DNA from: an uncultured Bacillaceae bacterium
GTDB lineage: Bacteria > Bacillota > Bacilli > Bacillales > Cytobacillaceae
Length of the DNA: 41,298 nt
Assembly (NCBI GenBank): GCA_937995745.1
Contig: CALKIU010000064.1
Span: 1 to 41,298, forward strand
Direction: 5' to 3'
Shown here: piece by piece, positions 36,101 through 41,298 of the stretch
Layout: every line of letters starts with the position of its first letter
Numbering within the stretch: position 1 is the first letter of the stretch
The notes under the pieces: generated by a model
The model's database searches: none
What the model was told of the DNA's origin: nothing
Seen by the model: only the letters and a program-made list of their open reading frames with translations
Made by a program: the position numbers and the translations under genes

Positions 36101-36283
36101 GCGATGCTGCCACTCGCAACCGGACTCGGAGGCGGAGGCGGTCTCATGTCGGAAGACCTTGCCGTCACAGTAATCGGCGGTCTGTTCAGTTCAACATTGT
36201 TGACCCTTGTCATCGTGCCGATCGTGTACGAGTGGCTCTCCAAATTGCTAAGAAAAAATCGCCGGTTAATTGTGGAAGATTAA
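33188..36283 (+). CDS. swrC: RND-family multidrug/amphiphile efflux pump (SwrC/YerP-like)
   Basis: Proton-driven exporter of the AcrB superfamily, 1031 residues and 12 membrane helices with two large outer loops. Clear marks are the N-terminal VLRNKLAVWLLTIIVAASGIYSG, the TM4 motif GRVIDDSIVVVENIYRR (about 396-412) with the two proton-relay aspartates, and the second-half EAGATRLRPILMTAIATMGAMLPLA. Throughout it parallels B. subtilis SwrC (1065 residues), which protects against surfactin and acriflavine; it lacks the Ala/Ser/Gln-rich insertion SwrC has near residue 265. As in other Gram-positives no outer membrane channel is expected. Adjacent YerO-like repressor supports the name. A strong terminator follows. 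Confidence 0.9.
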   Translation: MKGLVNFVLRNKLAVWLLTIIVAASGIYSGAKMKMEAIPDISVPYLIVVGVYPGATPEQVMDEVSIPIEKAVEGLEDVKAVYSSSSSGVAQVHIEYDYGVDMDEKRRKLESAIDQVPLPEEVHQPEILTMSMNMVPVAVLSVSSTEEDIIELTSTVENELLPKIEKIDGVASVAITGQHIQEVEFVFNQEKLASLGLKEDDVKKLIQGSDMALSLGLYEFTDSEEAVSIDGDIKTVDQLKEVLIPVTPSAENPVPFVRLGDIAEIKLVDKVQSISRTNGKDAISIQIFKGQQANTVQVVNAVKDLMEKEQKNIDGLAVEYSFDQAKPIEESVYSMVEKALFGGLFAAIIIFLFLKNFRSTIISVISIPVSILTALVILYWLDLTLNIITLGAITVAIGRVIDDSIVVVENIYRRLYLKGEELRGRALIREATIEMFRPILASTLVTVAVFAPLIFTGGMVGELFMPFALTMSLALGASLLVAISIVPTLSHSLYFKRLYEEGEDKVYKPPGKLALWYKKVLEKALNHKIITSVIAVVLLAGSLALVPLIGFSFLGSSEEKMMFVTYTPKAGELREETATYVAEAEKELLKRDDLEILQLSINDPEYADAMSLMMSGGRNGALLFLTFDPDTEDFPKVKKEVEEFLQGLGHPGEWKSQDFHTTGIASNELSYTLYSENLNDLIAAVKDVEKALAEVEHVEDITSDAEDPYVENVFKVSQQHLLQYGLTTAQIVMALTDSGAKEVLTTLEKDGKDIEVVIKREAKQVPKSVDDLLATEIPTPMGRNVPLSELVTLEKGSTLNTLNRSEGKYYATVSGTITTKDISAATSEADKKIDELDLPKSVKVGISGVAADMKETFTQLGVAMIAAVAIVYFILVVTFGEGLAPFVILFSLPFTAIGSFLGLLITGHTISVQVMMGLLMLIGIVVTNAIVLVDRIVRMERERGMPMREAILEAGATRLRPILMTAIATMGAMLPLATGLGGGGGLMSEDLAVTVIGGLFSSTLLTLVIVPIVYEWLSKLLRKNRRLIVED

Positions 36284-36289
36284 CGGCGG

Positions 36290-36322
36290 AAGGTGTCCCG
36301 GGCAACCGGGACACCTTTTTTC
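36290..36322 (+). terminator. Terminator after swrC
   Basis: Twelve-base-pair stem AAGGTGTCCCGG / CCGGGACACCTT with a four-base loop GCAA, followed by TTTTTTCTT. Confidence 0.92.
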
Positions 36323-36449
36323 TTGCAAAATCTTCGAAGAGGCAGCCTTTGAACAATTTTGAAAAAGCAGATCCCACATAATGAAACTTTTTCCGCAATA
36401 AACCGTAAAGATTCAGTGAATAGATTTCAATTTCAGGGGAGGGGCGTAA

Positions 36450-36746
36450 ATGGACATCGAATTACTCATATTGGCCTTAAGCATCGCCGCTGCCGGATAT
36501 TTTATCGGCGACGGTCTGAAGAATTTCAAAAATCCTAATGCGAAAAGCCTGCTTGATTCACTGGAAGATTTTGACGGTCCCGATTTAATCAGCGAAAAAG
36601 ATGTTCATGACTTTATCGGGATTTCAAAAGAAGATGCCGGGGCATTAATCCGTGAGCATCCCGATATTCCCCACATCACCATTAACGGCAAAGTCTATTA
36701 TCCAAAAGCAAAATTGCGCCAATGGCTGAAAGATTTGGGGGCATGA
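36450..36746 (+). CDS. Membrane-anchored protein with excisionase-like HTH
   Basis: A 98-residue protein. Residues 3-20 form a hydrophobic helix (LLILALSIAAAGYFIGDG) that should insert in the membrane; a charged linker follows (about 25-45). Residues 48-97 look like a MerR/excisionase-type winged helix: ISEKDVHDFIGISKEDAGAL, then a basic-aromatic wing NGKVYYPKAKLRQWLKDLG. Similar proteins are known to me only as hypothetical or 'DNA-binding' proteins of Bacillaceae. The ATG has GGGGAGGGG nine bases upstream, and a terminator follows, so it is a single-gene unit. Function unknown. Confidence 0.75.
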   Translation: MDIELLILALSIAAAGYFIGDGLKNFKNPNAKSLLDSLEDFDGPDLISEKDVHDFIGISKEDAGALIREHPDIPHITINGKVYYPKAKLRQWLKDLGA

Positions 36747-36770
36747 ATTTTAGTGAGCCGCCGCCAACGA

Positions 36771-36797
36771 GGTTGTCCAGATGGACAGCCTTTCTTT
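36771..36797 (+). terminator. Terminator after the membrane HTH gene
   Basis: Stem GGTTGTCC / GGACAGCC (one G-U pair) around AGAT, then TTTCTTTG. 25 bases past the stop codon. Confidence 0.65.
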
Positions 36798-37341
36798 GTT
36801 TCCGCAAAATTGTGAGGAGAAATTCGCGACTACGTGGCAGGAGGCTTGAAACTAATCGACACTGAAACGGGGGTGCCGCAGAGGGAGATGTTCTTTTTCA
36901 GGGAACGCGTTTTTGGCTTCACCTCGCCCTCTTAAGAAAAGTTTTATGGGGACAGCGAACTTATCTGCATGTCTGCCTGATGGAGCGGCAAATGAGAATA
37001 ATAAAACACGGGTTGACACTTCTTTTGTGCTTAATAACCCCATATGGGGGACAGCGAAAGGCAGGTTGAGGCCTCGTTTGTCCCCATGAGCCCCTTCGCC
37101 GGAACCAGTAGCCGACCAGGTAAAATTATCACTCGGTCCTCCCCACAACACATCTTTTTTAACATTCCACAATCCACGTTTCTCCTAACAGCGGATGACA
37201 GATGAACGGCAGAAATTGTCCTGAAACCGTCCGCCGACCGGTTTCGTTACAGGAAAAACACCGACCACTTTACAATCCGGGGAAAATAAGGTAAATATAT
37301 TTAATATTCTTAATTTTAATACAATAAATGGAGGTACCGTC
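36798..37341. other. Intergenic region before lrgA with dispersed-repeat motifs
   Basis: No supported gene; a 106-codon minus-strand frame at 36852-37172 is built largely from repeat motifs. ATGGGGACAGCGAA occurs at 36946 and, as ATGGGGGACAGCGAA, at about 37044; the inverted form CGTTTGTCCCCATGAG is at about 37075-37090. These resemble the repeats at 18711-18960. Further on is an inverted repeat GAAACCG ... CGGTTTC (37223-37245), possibly a regulator site for lrgAB. Confidence 0.5.
37223..37245. promoter_or_regulatory. Inverted repeat upstream of lrgA
   Basis: Perfect seven-base arms GAAACCG and CGGTTTC with a nine-base spacer, extended by CCT/AGG outside. No T-run. It lies about 100 bases before lrgA and could bind a regulator such as a LysR-type CidR; this is a guess. 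Confidence 0.35.
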
Positions 37342-37740
37342 ATGACTTTGTTGGCAGGAATCATACAAATCGGCATCCTTTATATCTTCTATCTCGCCGG
37401 AAGCAAACTCACCGAACTGCTCCATTTGCCGATCCCGGGAAGTATCACCGGCATGCTGCTTTTATTAACGGCCCTTTCCTTGAAGCTGATGAAACCAAAC
37501 TGGATTCAACACGGCGCCAAATTCCTGAACGCCATTTTGCCCTTGTTGCTGGTGCCTGCCACAATCGGCGTCATGAATTATCCCGGTTTGTTTTCCGGAA
37601 AAGGTCTATACATCTTCTTTACCGTCATTGCCAGCACGGCCATTACGATCATTGTTGCAGGAAAAATCAGCCAATATGCCGAAAAAATCACTTCGAAAAA
37701 GAAGGTGGAAGACGAATGTATGAAACACTTATCACATTAA
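37342..37740 (+). CDS. lrgA: LrgA/CidA family holin-like membrane protein
   Basis: Four-helix membrane protein of 132 residues of the CidA/LrgA family; members act as holin-like regulators of murein hydrolases or, in B. subtilis PftAB, in pyruvate import. The family core is visible as LPIPGSITGMLLLLTALSLKL followed by FLNAILPLLLVPATIGVMNY. The last 20 residues are charged. The ATG has GGAGGTACCG just upstream. It overlaps lrgB by 25 bases, so both are made together. Length is nearer to YwbH (CidA) than to PftA of B. subtilis. Confidence 0.88.
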   Translation: MTLLAGIIQIGILYIFYLAGSKLTELLHLPIPGSITGMLLLLTALSLKLMKPNWIQHGAKFLNAILPLLLVPATIGVMNYPGLFSGKGLYIFFTVIASTAITIIVAGKISQYAEKITSKKKVEDECMKHLSH

Positions 37741-38393
37741 TCATTATCATCTCAACGATCATCGTTTATCTGGCCATGTATTTGTTGTACCGCCGTTTCC
37801 CGCTGCCCCTTTTTCTGCCCATTTTAACGACGACGGTATTGATCATCGCCTTCTTGCAGTTTGCCGGCATTGCTTATGAAGCATACATGACCGGCGGACA
37901 GTGGTTCAACCGATTGCTCGGTCCGGCCGTTGTCGCCTTTGCCTACCCGCTGTACCAGCAACGGAAAGTGATTCTAAAAAATTTGCAGCCGATTACCGCC
38001 GGCGTCCTCACCGGATTGGTTACCGGAATCGTCACGGTACTCCTCTTTGCCAAATGGCCGTTCGTCCCGGAACAAATGCTTTACAGCCTGATTCCAAAAT
38101 CATTGACAACCCCCGTGGCGATAGAAGTGTCGGATGCAATCGGGGGAAGCCCTTCATTGACCGCGGCCTTTGTCATCATCGCGGGAATGACCGGCGCCAT
38201 TTTCGGACCGTTCCTTTTCAAATGGTTTCGAATTGACAGCACATTGGGCGCGGGAATTGCCATGGGAAGCGCTTCGCATGCGATAGGAACATCCAAAGCG
38301 TTTGAGTACGGCCCTCTTGCCGGTTCACTCAGTTCTTTATCCATGACCTTATCGGCCATCATCGGACCGATTGTGTGCATTCTCCTGTTTTGA
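37716..38393 (+). CDS. lrgB: LrgB/CidB family membrane protein
   Basis: Partner of LrgA: 225 residues, about seven helices. Diagnostic stretches are PKSLTTPVAIEVSDAIGGSPSLTAAFVIIAGMTGAIFGP and GIAMGSASHAIGTSKAFEYG, conserved in the LrgB/CidB family. The length equals B. subtilis YwbG (CidB). Its ATG lies inside lrgA and has AAGGTGG before it. Together with LrgA it may act in overflow metabolism/cell death control or in small organic acid transport; the sequence cannot decide. Confidence 0.9.
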   Translation: MYETLITLIIIISTIIVYLAMYLLYRRFPLPLFLPILTTTVLIIAFLQFAGIAYEAYMTGGQWFNRLLGPAVVAFAYPLYQQRKVILKNLQPITAGVLTGLVTGIVTVLLFAKWPFVPEQMLYSLIPKSLTTPVAIEVSDAIGGSPSLTAAFVIIAGMTGAIFGPFLFKWFRIDSTLGAGIAMGSASHAIGTSKAFEYGPLAGSLSSLSMTLSAIIGPIVCILLF

Positions 38394-38399
38394 TTCGGG

Positions 38400-38430
38400 C
38401 GGTCAGCAAGCGAAAGCTGACCGTTCTTTC
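38400..38430 (+). terminator. Terminator after lrgB
   Basis: Perfect eight-base-pair stem CGGTCAGC / GCTGACCG with an eight-base loop, then TTCTTTC. Confidence 0.75.
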
Positions 38431-38464
38431 GTGCCCCGGCATCTGGTAGTGAAAGGCCTTACAG

Positions 38465-38513
38465 AAAAAGGATGAGTCTTTCTTCCTTTTGACAGGTGTG
38501 ACCCATCCTTTTT
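38465..38513 (-). terminator. Terminator after glpT
   Basis: On the minus strand AAAAAGGATGGGTC pairs with GACTCATCCTTTTT (one G-U) across a 21-base loop; T-run included. It lies 26 bases past the glpT stop. Confidence 0.75.
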
Positions 38514-38538
38514 CACTTATTTACTCGTTAGCATTTTA

Positions 38539-39894
38539 TTATTTCACAACTTCCTGTCCACGTACATTCCAAGTTAATGCAAACAAGATCGTGGAAATAA
38601 TACAGCCTGCCACCATCATTGTAAACCCGGCGTTCCAACCGTAATTGTCGATTAAAATACCCATCAGAGCACTTGCAGCAACAGAACCGCCGAGGTATCC
38701 GAACAAGCCTGTTAAACCTGCTGCTGTACCGGCAGCTTTCTTCGGAACAGAGTCGAGTGCCTGCAATCCAATTAACATAACCGGTCCGTAAATCAAGAAG
38801 CCAATGGCAATGAGACAGATCATATCAATCGTCGGATTGCCGGGCGGGTTGAACCAGTAAACGAGAATGGCAATCGTAACTCCGATCATAAAGACGACAC
38901 CTGCCGGACCGCGGCGGCCTCTAAACACCTTGTCGGAAACCCATCCGCACAGAAGTGTTCCCGGAATTCCTGCCCACTCGTAAAGGAAATAGGCCCAACC
39001 AGATTGAGTCATGTCAAAGCCTTTTTCTTGGCTTAAGAAGGTCGGAGCCCAGTCAGATACTCCGTAACGCACTACATAAACAAAGATATTTGCAAATGCG
39101 ATAATCCAAACCCATTTGTTGTTTAATACATATTTGAAAAGAATTTCTTTGACCGTTAATTCTCTTTCAAATGTTTTCTTTTCTTTTGTCGGATAGTCAT
39201 CGCGCCAAACTTCGATGGGCGGAAGTCCGCATGATTGCGGAGTATCTCTCATGAGTAAGTATGCAACTACAGCGACCAAGATAGCAACAAGCGCAGGCAA
39301 AATAAATACCCCGCCATAGTCTCCTACACCAAATCCGATGGCCGCAAACATGCCGGCACCTGCAACTGCAAGAGGAGCCATTAATCCGCCACCAACGTTA
39401 TGAGCACAGTTCCAAATGGAAGTGGCTGTGCCCCGCTCGCTGACACTAAACCAGTGGACGAGAATACGCCCGGAAGGCGGCCAGCCCATACCTTGGAACC
39501 AACCGTTCAGGAAAAGCATCACAAACATAATCGTTACAGTTGAAGTAAATACGGGAAAAATCCCCATAAGTATACAGATAATGGCGGATAGAGTAAGTCC
39601 CAAAGGTAGGAATATTCTGGCATTACTTCGGTCAGAAATCCATGCTGAAACGAACTTACTGATTCCGTATGAAACAGAAATGGCGGATAAAGCAAACCCG
39701 AGTTCGGTCATGCTGAATCCTTGTTCTGACAGATAAGGCATGGCGATGGCGAACACCTTACGTGTCAGGTAATACGCCGCATAGCCCAAGAAAATACCCA
39801 TAAAGACTTGGATTCTGAGCCTCTTATATGTCGCGTCAACTTGATCAGCAGGCAGAGGCTCAATATGCGGAGCGGGACTTAGAAATTTAAACAT
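38539..39894 (-). CDS. glpT: Glycerol-3-phosphate transporter GlpT
   Basis: Major facilitator of the organophosphate:Pi antiporter family; takes up glycerol-3-phosphate (and fosfomycin) in exchange for phosphate. At 451 residues and 12 helices it follows B. subtilis GlpT (444) closely, from the start FxPAPHIEPLPADQVDATYKRLR through FLNGWFQGMGWPPSGR, with the Arg-rich cytoplasmic loops, to KKAAGTAAGLTGLFGYLGGS and the end ALTWNVRG. The ATG has GGAGG eight bases upstream. No glpQ follows. A cre site over the promoter and a hairpin in the leader indicate carbon catabolite repression and GlpP antitermination. Confidence 0.95.
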   Translation of the reverse strand: MFKFLSPAPHIEPLPADQVDATYKRLRIQVFMGIFLGYAAYYLTRKVFAIAMPYLSEQGFSMTELGFALSAISVSYGISKFVSAWISDRSNARIFLPLGLTLSAIICILMGIFPVFTSTVTIMFVMLFLNGWFQGMGWPPSGRILVHWFSVSERGTATSIWNCAHNVGGGLMAPLAVAGAGMFAAIGFGVGDYGGVFILPALVAILVAVVAYLLMRDTPQSCGLPPIEVWRDDYPTKEKKTFERELTVKEILFKYVLNNKWVWIIAFANIFVYVVRYGVSDWAPTFLSQEKGFDMTQSGWAYFLYEWAGIPGTLLCGWVSDKVFRGRRGPAGVVFMIGVTIAILVYWFNPPGNPTIDMICLIAIGFLIYGPVMLIGLQALDSVPKKAAGTAAGLTGLFGYLGGSVAASALMGILIDNYGWNAGFTMMVAGCIISTILFALTWNVRGQEVVK

Positions 39895-39935
39895 AATTTA
39901 CCTCCTATGTATTTTTTTACCGGCAGAAAGGACAG

Positions 39936-40019
39936 AAAAAATATGGAGAAAATTCATGGAAATTAAACAGTTATTGTCTAATTTTCAAGTCCGTTCCAAG
40001 TGTACTTCTCCATATTTTT
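39936..40019 (-). promoter_or_regulatory. Leader terminator of glpT (GlpP-type antitermination site)
   Basis: In the glpT leader AAAAATATGGAGAA (read on the minus strand at the 40006-40019 end) pairs perfectly with TTCTCCATATTTTTT (39936-39950), a 14-base stem ending in a T-run, 40 bases before the gene. B. subtilis glp leaders have such inverted repeats that stop transcription unless the antiterminator GlpP with glycerol-3-phosphate acts. Here this is inferred from position and form. Confidence 0.75.
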
Positions 40020-40042
40020 CCTATATCGGCCTGCCAAATAAG

Positions 40043-40071
40043 AGAATACTATTTCTTGAAAGCGTTGTCAA
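40043..40071 (-). promoter_or_regulatory. glpT promoter overlapped by a cre site
   Basis: On the minus strand -35 TTGACA (40066-40071), 17-base spacer, -10 TATTCT (40043-40048). TGAAAGCGTTGTCA at 40057-40070 matches the catabolite-responsive element TGWNANCGNTNWCA at every defined position and covers the -35, so CcpA should repress glpT when glucose is present. Confidence 0.85.
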
Positions 40072-40425
40072 TATATTGATATACCTTTTTCGAGTTGTCG
40101 AAAAATGTTCAAGAAATTCACCAAAGCCGCGTGAGCATTATTATTCTTCGTTTTGCATGTTTAGTCACAAAGAATTGAATCTATCTGGAAAATAATCTTT
40201 CAGTAAAAAGATTTGTAAATATAATTGCGATGCATTTAGCGTATAAAAATAAAAATGGGAAATTTTAATTTAAAAGAAAAAGAAATTCCGCCGGAAAATT
40301 TCGCACAGGCGGAACGAAAAAATTCATAATTCCTTTTTTATTCGCTTTTCAAAAATCTTTATGGGTTTTTCCAATTCTCTTTGCAAATCGTTTTGTTGAT
40401 ATGAATCGTTTCGATCATTTCATGA
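40072..40425. other. AT-rich spacer with a hairpin
   Basis: No gene. TTCCGCC (40286-40292) and GGCGGAA (40308-40314) form a seven-base stem; on the minus strand it is followed by TTTCTTTTTCTTTT, a plausible terminator for the remnant at 40426-40640. Confidence 0.45.
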
Positions 40426-40640
40426 TGTTTTTACCTTGCTGTTTGGGGCGGATCATCTCATCGAGATTCCGATAACGGAGTTTGGCCATGGCGTCTGCTC
40501 CAGTGAGAAACCGCAAGACTATATCGTCTCTTGTATAGTTTTCAATCTCTTCCTGGTTTCTTCTAGAATATTCCCCTAGCACCACTTCGCTGGAATGCCG
40601 GTCAAAAAGGGTTTGCTGTTTGTTGGCGAATGGTTGTGAC
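40426..40640 (-). pseudogene. Unrecognised C-terminal protein remnant
   Basis: Between a stop at about 40645 and one at about 40427 the minus strand reads about 70 codons without a good start: FDRHSSEVVLGEYSRRNQ, then EEIENYTRDDIVLRFLTG and ADAMAKLRYRNLDEMIRPK. The composition looks like real protein, and a T-tailed hairpin follows. It could be the tail of a lost gene or transposase; I do not recognise the family. It abuts the ISL3 remnant. Confidence 0.35.
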
Positions 40641-41221
40641 TGACATTAAAGTATTGGTGGGCGGAACGGCCATCTACTGTGTTGAGATGCCTGTACGGAC
40701 ACATAAATGTCCGTGTGGTGGTGCAGGCCATTTTCACTTTTGCCGATCCCATAGATTGGGCTTTAGATGGAGTACGGAGGATGGTTCAGGCCGTTTGGAT
40801 GAGTACGACCGGAAAAAAGCAAGAAGTTGACTGGCGGGAGAGATGGTGGCTAAACAGGGACTGTCAAATGTTTGAGGAATTATGTACGGCATATCAATGG
40901 AAAGAGGGCAGGTGGTTTGAACAAGCCGAACAAAAAGGCGCTGAACATAACCGCAAAACAATGGAAGGGGTACCGTTTAAATCTTTTGTTGGTAAGAGTT
41001 GGTATTCCAGAATTTATAAAGAATACAGAAACACTCAAAGTTGGTAAATGGAAATTTTAAACAGTTACGTATATGGATACTCGAATGGGTTTTTAGAAGG
41101 GATTCACAATCACACGAAGGTTATGAAACGAAAGCATTTGGATTTAGGAATTTTAAACGAGCGAGGGCACGAATATTGTTAACATACCAGTATTAAAGAA
41201 ATTGGAGTGTACGTGGGGTGA
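40630..41221 (+). pseudogene. Decayed ISL3-family transposase
   Basis: Read across frames, the strand spells an ISL3 transposase. The N-terminal zinc-binding part is CVEMPVRTHKCPCGG (about 40678-40722). An internal deletion then leads straight to HFHFCR, WALDGVRRMVQAVW and DRKKARS in other frames, next WLNRDCQMFEELCTAYQWKE and EQAEQKGAEHNRKT (40850-40960). The C-terminus YGYSNGFLEGIHNHTKVMKR, KAFGFRNFKRARARILLTY and KEIGVYVG ends at TGA 41219-41221. At least four frame changes and one large deletion make it dead. Full ISL3 transposases are about 400-430 residues; about 200 codons are left. Confidence 0.8.
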
Positions 41222-41298
41222 AAGGATATTTCCTTTTTTGACCACAACATGGGACAAAAAACCCCAAGAATTTGACCATATCAAAATATCAATGAAAT
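41222..41298. other. Right flank of the ISL3 remnant
   Basis: Short stretch with TTGACC twice (41239, 41272) that may contain the element's terminal repeat; the window ends before this can be decided. Confidence 0.25.

Noticed and set aside
36852..37172. 106-codon minus-strand frame before lrgA
   Set aside because: Overlaps dispersed-repeat motifs and lacks a ribosome site or any protein-like motif; probably chance.
1..41298. CRISPR arrays, tRNA or rRNA genes
   Set aside because: No regularly spaced identical repeats with unique spacers and no tRNA-like TTCGANTC arms or rRNA sequence were noticed while reading.

Overview
The window comes from a low-to-moderate GC Gram-positive bacterium of the Bacillaceae. 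Gene for gene it matches Bacillus subtilis loci: yclNOPQ, csoR-copZ-copA, mrpABCDEFG, citG/fumC, uppP, yerO-swrC, cidA/cidB-type lrgAB and glpT. It also has typical Bacillus control elements: AGGAGG-type ribosome sites, sigma-A promoters, a Fur box, a cre site, a CsoR operator and a yybP-ykoY riboswitch. A moderately thermophilic genus such as Caldibacillus or Parageobacillus is my guess from style only. No rRNA, tRNA or CRISPR array was seen.

Layout. 17-3896: an iron-siderophore (petrobactin-type) ABC importer on the minus strand behind a Fur-controlled promoter. 3900-4700: gene-poor, with a mobile-element-like array of short repeats. 4704-7850: copper efflux (csoR, copZ, copA), with one CsoR-type operator before csoR and a second before copA. 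8122-8985: a LiaG-like envelope protein. 9466-16080: a KdpD-type Usp protein divergent from the seven-gene Mrp Na+/H+ antiporter operon. 16243-17646: fumarase. 18059-18544: a QueT-like queuosine-precursor transporter with a long leader. 18711-18960: a degenerate tandem repeat of alternating inverted motifs. 19087-19914: uppP. 20361-25341: a 1429-residue fused 2-hydroxyacyl-CoA dehydratase activase/dehydratase-like iron-sulfur protein with a TetR regulator.

25635-29070 is a patchwork: a HesB-like protein, an orphan minimal tyrosine recombinase, a truncated KDPG aldolase and a LacI regulator, probably the ruin of a sugar-acid operon. 29097-32180: a P2-type cation ATPase read from a clear yybP-ykoY manganese riboswitch, so it is probably a Mn2+ (or Mn2+/Ca2+) exporter rather than a plain Ca2+ pump. 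32262-36283: a TetR/RND efflux pair (YerO/SwrC type) around a shared operator. 36450-36746: a membrane-anchored excisionase-like HTH protein. 37342-38393: lrgAB/cidAB. 38539-40071: glpT with a cre-overlapped promoter and a terminator hairpin in its leader (GlpP-type antitermination). 40280-41298: a decayed region with an ISL3-family transposase pseudogene.

The shared theme is metal and ion homeostasis and envelope protection: iron in, copper out, manganese out, Na+/H+ exchange, amphiphile export and lipid-carrier recycling. Each module carries its own cis-regulator visible in the DNA. The least understood items are the giant activase fusion, the membrane-anchored HTH protein, the alternating inverted repeats and the decayed islands.
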